From positions 1 through 17,011 of the forward strand of contig JAHEZF010000006.1 of assembly GCA_023251215.1 (NCBI GenBank): DNA of 17,011 bases. The letters are read 5' to 3'. The DNA comes from Sphingobacteriales bacterium. Its GTDB lineage: Bacteria; Bacteroidota; Bacteroidia; Chitinophagales; Chitinophagaceae. The notes under the pieces are model-generated. The model worked only from the letters and a program-made list of their open reading frames with translations, did not search any database and was not told the origin of the DNA. Positions 15,112 through 17,011 of this stretch are shown here, in pieces. Numbering within the stretch: the first letter of the stretch is position 1; every line of letters starts with the position of its first letter. A program made the position numbers and the translations under genes.

Positions 15112-16305
15112 TTAAAGGCTTTCATATATAACTGATGCGCCCTGGCCTACTCCCACACACATTGTTGCCAAACCGTATTTGGCATTTCGCCTTTTCATCT
15201 CGTATAATAAAGTAGCCGAAATTCTGGCGCCACTGCACCCCAGCGGATGACCGATGGCAATAGCGCCTCCATTCACATTTACTTTATTAATATCCAGCTC
15301 AAGGTCGCGGATGCAGGCAAGGGATTGGGAAGCAAAGGCTTCATTCAATTCAATCAAATCCAGATCGTCAACTTTCAACCTGCTTCTTTGGAGTGCTTTT
15401 TTTGTAGCGGGCACAGGCCCTATCCCCATAACCGACGGATCAACCCCTGCTACTGCCATAGAAACAATTTTTGCCATTGGTCTCAGACCGTATTTTTTTA
15501 CAGCTTCTTCACTTGCCAGCAACATGGCGGCTGCGCCATCGTTAATACCGGATGAATTTCCTGCCGTAACCGTTCCGTCTTTAATAAAAGCAGGTATTAA
15601 TGAAGCTAATTTTTCCAATGATGTTTTACGGGGATGTTCATCATCTGTTACTCCGCTTACCGAACCTTTATTATTTATTTCCACCGGCACAATTTCATCA
15701 TTCCATTTACCCGCATCCTTCGCAGCAAAATATTTTTCCTGCGAGCTTAATGCAAATACATCCTGTTCTTCCCTGGAAATTTTCCATTGCCTTGCTATAT
15801 TTTCAGCCGTTTCTCCCATGGAATGCGGATAATACATTCCGGCCAGCGTTGGATTTACAAATCTCCAGCCCATTGTTGTATCAAACACCTCAGCTTTACG
15901 ATTCCAGGCCTCTCCTGTTTTACTCATTACAAAAGGAGCTCTTGTCATGCTTTCCACTCCGCCGGCAATTATGATTTCAGCATCACCGCACATTACCTGC
16001 CTTGCAGCATCCATGATGGCCTGCAAACCCGATGCACACAAACGATTCACTGTATTGCCTGCAACACTCACCGGCAAGCCTGCCAGCAATGCCGCCATTC
16101 TTGCCACATTGCGGTTATCTTCTCCGGCCTGGTTAGCGTCCCCTGCTATTACATCTTCAATAGAGTTTATATCAACAGATGAATTTCTTTTCAGTAATTC
16201 CCTGATCACATATGCAAGCAGATCATCGGGACGGACAGAGGACAATGCCCCGCCATATTTCCCAACGGGAGTTCGTACAGCATCAATTATATATACATTA
16301 TTCAT
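15112..16305 (-). CDS. pcaF: Thiolase, 3-oxoadipyl-CoA thiolase-like (PcaF/PaaJ type)
   Basis: A 397-residue thiolase of normal length. The nucleophile is Cys90 in NRLCASGLQAI; the other catalytic residues are His353 in GHPLGCSGAR and Cys383 in TMCVGVGQG. GNSSGINDGAA (249-259) and NEAFA (321-325) complete the family set. The segments YGGALSSVR (17-25), ANQAGEDNRNVARMA (57-71) and FDTTMGWRFVNP (141-152) closely match what I recall of E. coli PaaJ and PcaF. That points to cleavage of 3-oxoadipyl-CoA or a related dicarboxyl intermediate to acetyl-CoA and succinyl-CoA. However, Bacteroidota general acetyl-CoA acyltransferases can look similar, and no phenylacetate or protocatechuate genes are nearby, so the substrate is less sure than the enzyme class. 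It is transcribed alone, divergent from the right-edge gene. Confidence 0.85.
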   Translation of the reverse strand: MNNVYIIDAVRTPVGKYGGALSSVRPDDLLAYVIRELLKRNSSVDINSIEDVIAGDANQAGEDNRNVARMAALLAGLPVSVAGNTVNRLCASGLQAIMDAARQVMCGDAEIIIAGGVESMTRAPFVMSKTGEAWNRKAEVFDTTMGWRFVNPTLAGMYYPHSMGETAENIARQWKISREEQDVFALSSQEKYFAAKDAGKWNDEIVPVEINNKGSVSGVTDDEHPRKTSLEKLASLIPAFIKDGTVTAGNSSGINDGAAAMLLASEEAVKKYGLRPMAKIVSMAVAGVDPSVMGIGPVPATKKALQRSRLKVDDLDLIELNEAFASQSLACIRDLELDINKVNVNGGAIAIGHPLGCSGARISATLLYEMKRRNAKYGLATMCVGVGQGASVIYESL

Positions 16306-16405
16306 GTGTTCCAGCTTTATACCGTTAAAAACCCTTTACAAAAAGGTGTAAAAAAACTGTTTGCCATGCAAAATAATGATACTAATTTGTATAAAATTAA
16401 CTGCT

Positions 16406-17011
16406 ATGTTAAACTCGCCGGTTTTAGAAACAATAATAAGCCTCACCTTTATAATTTTAGTTTTCGCAATTCTGGTTACCTGTGTGCAGGAAGGTTATGT
16501 TTCTCTTACAAAGTCGCGGGGCAAAATGCTGGAGAAAGCTATCAGCGATGTGCTGAATGACAATTTCAATAAAAATTTTGCCTACCTTCTTTACCAGCAC
16601 CCCCAAATTGATCTGCTGAAAAAAAAACAGGGAGATCTCCCTTCTTATATTGATGGTGAAATCTTTGCCCGGACCCTTATTGACCTGGTTGCAAAGGAAA
16701 GCACAGAGGTTATTTATGAGGAATCGGCCGATAAAAAAACCATGCTGAAGAGAGAAAGGTTTATTCAACCTGTTCTGGAAAAATCCGGGATGTTGGCCGG
16801 AAAAGAATCAACGCCTGTTATTAAAGCAGATACCGATCCGGGTTCTGTTTTCCTGTCCGAAAGATTCAGGCTGGGAGTTGAAAGCCTTCAGTTCAGCGAT
16901 CTGAAAAAATTAATGCTGTCATTTTTGTCAAATACAACAAAAAAAGGGGGGGAAGAAAATATTGAGGAATTAAAAACACAAATACAGAACTGGTATAATT
17001 CTTACATGGAT
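16406..17011 (+). CDS. Membrane-anchored protein of unknown function, N-terminal part
   Basis: An open frame of 202 codons from the ATG at 16406 that continues past the right edge. The start MLNSPVLETIISLTFIILVF leads into one hydrophobic helix at about 8-27, followed by QEGYVSLTKSRGKMLEKAI, so an N-terminal membrane anchor with a soluble helical remainder is likely. Later parts include ERFIQPVLEKSGMLAGKEST and the last visible residues IQNWYNSYMD. This layout recalls an uncharacterised bacterial family with a similar N-terminal helix and a tryptophan-tyrosine motif followed by a further membrane region. That is memory, not a search. No catalytic motif is seen. The 100-bp spacer to the divergent thiolase contains no clear promoter; TTATTTTG at 16376-16369 (minus) is one mismatch from a -7 box. 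Confidence 0.75.
   Translation, partial: MLNSPVLETIISLTFIILVFAILVTCVQEGYVSLTKSRGKMLEKAISDVLNDNFNKNFAYLLYQHPQIDLLKKKQGDLPSYIDGEIFARTLIDLVAKESTEVIYEESADKKTMLKRERFIQPVLEKSGMLAGKESTPVIKADTDPGSVFLSERFRLGVESLQFSDLKKLMLSFLSNTTKKGGEENIEELKTQIQNWYNSYMD

Noticed and set aside
15247..16351. Several plus-strand open frames opposite the thiolase, the longest 192 residues
   Set aside because: They overlap an intact thiolase on the other strand, overlap one another, and their proteins show no domain-like pattern.
16457..16768. A 103-residue minus-strand frame at the right edge
   Set aside because: It is antisense to the open plus-strand frame starting at 16406, which has a membrane helix and continuous coding through the edge.

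Overview
The window looks like a chromosomal segment of a Bacteroidota bacterium, most likely in or near the family Chitinophagaceae. The reasons are a SusC/SusD outer-membrane pair, a TonB with the Bacteroidota-type N-terminus, Bacteroidota-style -7 promoter boxes (TAnnTTTG), AT-rich DNA with weak Shine-Dalgarno signals, and several intergenic inverted repeats of kinds common in this phylum. The taxonomic placement is inference. No rRNA, tRNA, CRISPR array, transposase gene or phage gene was seen, and no gene-free stretch exceeds 300 bases.

Layout, left to right. (1) 1-4211, minus strand: the start of a respiratory complex I operon in the order nuoA, nuoB, nuoC, nuoD, nuoE, a VOC/PhnB-like gene, then nuoF, which runs off the left edge. 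Each of the four junctions from nuoA to nuoE carries a different inverted repeat, and the nuoD-nuoE junction holds a MITE-like element of about 160 bp. (2) 4401-8276, minus strand: a four-gene envelope cluster of tonB, a 79-residue two-helix membrane protein, a PstS-like substrate-binding lipoprotein and a secreted TPR protein with a basic Lys/Thr/Pro tail. No exbB or exbD lies beside it. (3) 8277-8394: a divergent promoter region with a near-perfect 34-bp AT-rich palindrome. (4) 8395-10271, plus strand: a low-molecular-weight protein tyrosine phosphatase gene overlapping hisS by one base. hisS carries an in-frame 36-bp insertion that contains the same 18-bp palindrome found between nuoA and nuoB. 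(5) 10278-10310: a strong hairpin terminator oriented for the susD transcript. (6) 10340-14826, minus strand: a susC-susD pair without adjacent regulators or hydrolases. (7) 15112-16305, minus strand: a thiolase resembling 3-oxoadipyl-CoA thiolase. (8) 16406 to the right edge, plus strand: the first 202 codons of a membrane-anchored protein of unknown function.

How the genes work together: NuoA-F belong to proton-pumping NADH dehydrogenase. TonB, with ExbB/ExbD encoded elsewhere, would use proton-motive force to energise SusC-type transporters such as the one encoded here, while SusD acts as the substrate lid. The PstS-like lipoprotein, small membrane protein and TPR protein form a recurring but poorly understood accessory set beside Bacteroidota tonB. 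The most unusual signals are the repeats: an in-frame palindromic insertion in an essential tRNA-synthetase gene, the same palindrome in an operon spacer, a MITE-like element splitting the nuo operon, and the large palindrome upstream of the phosphatase-hisS operon.
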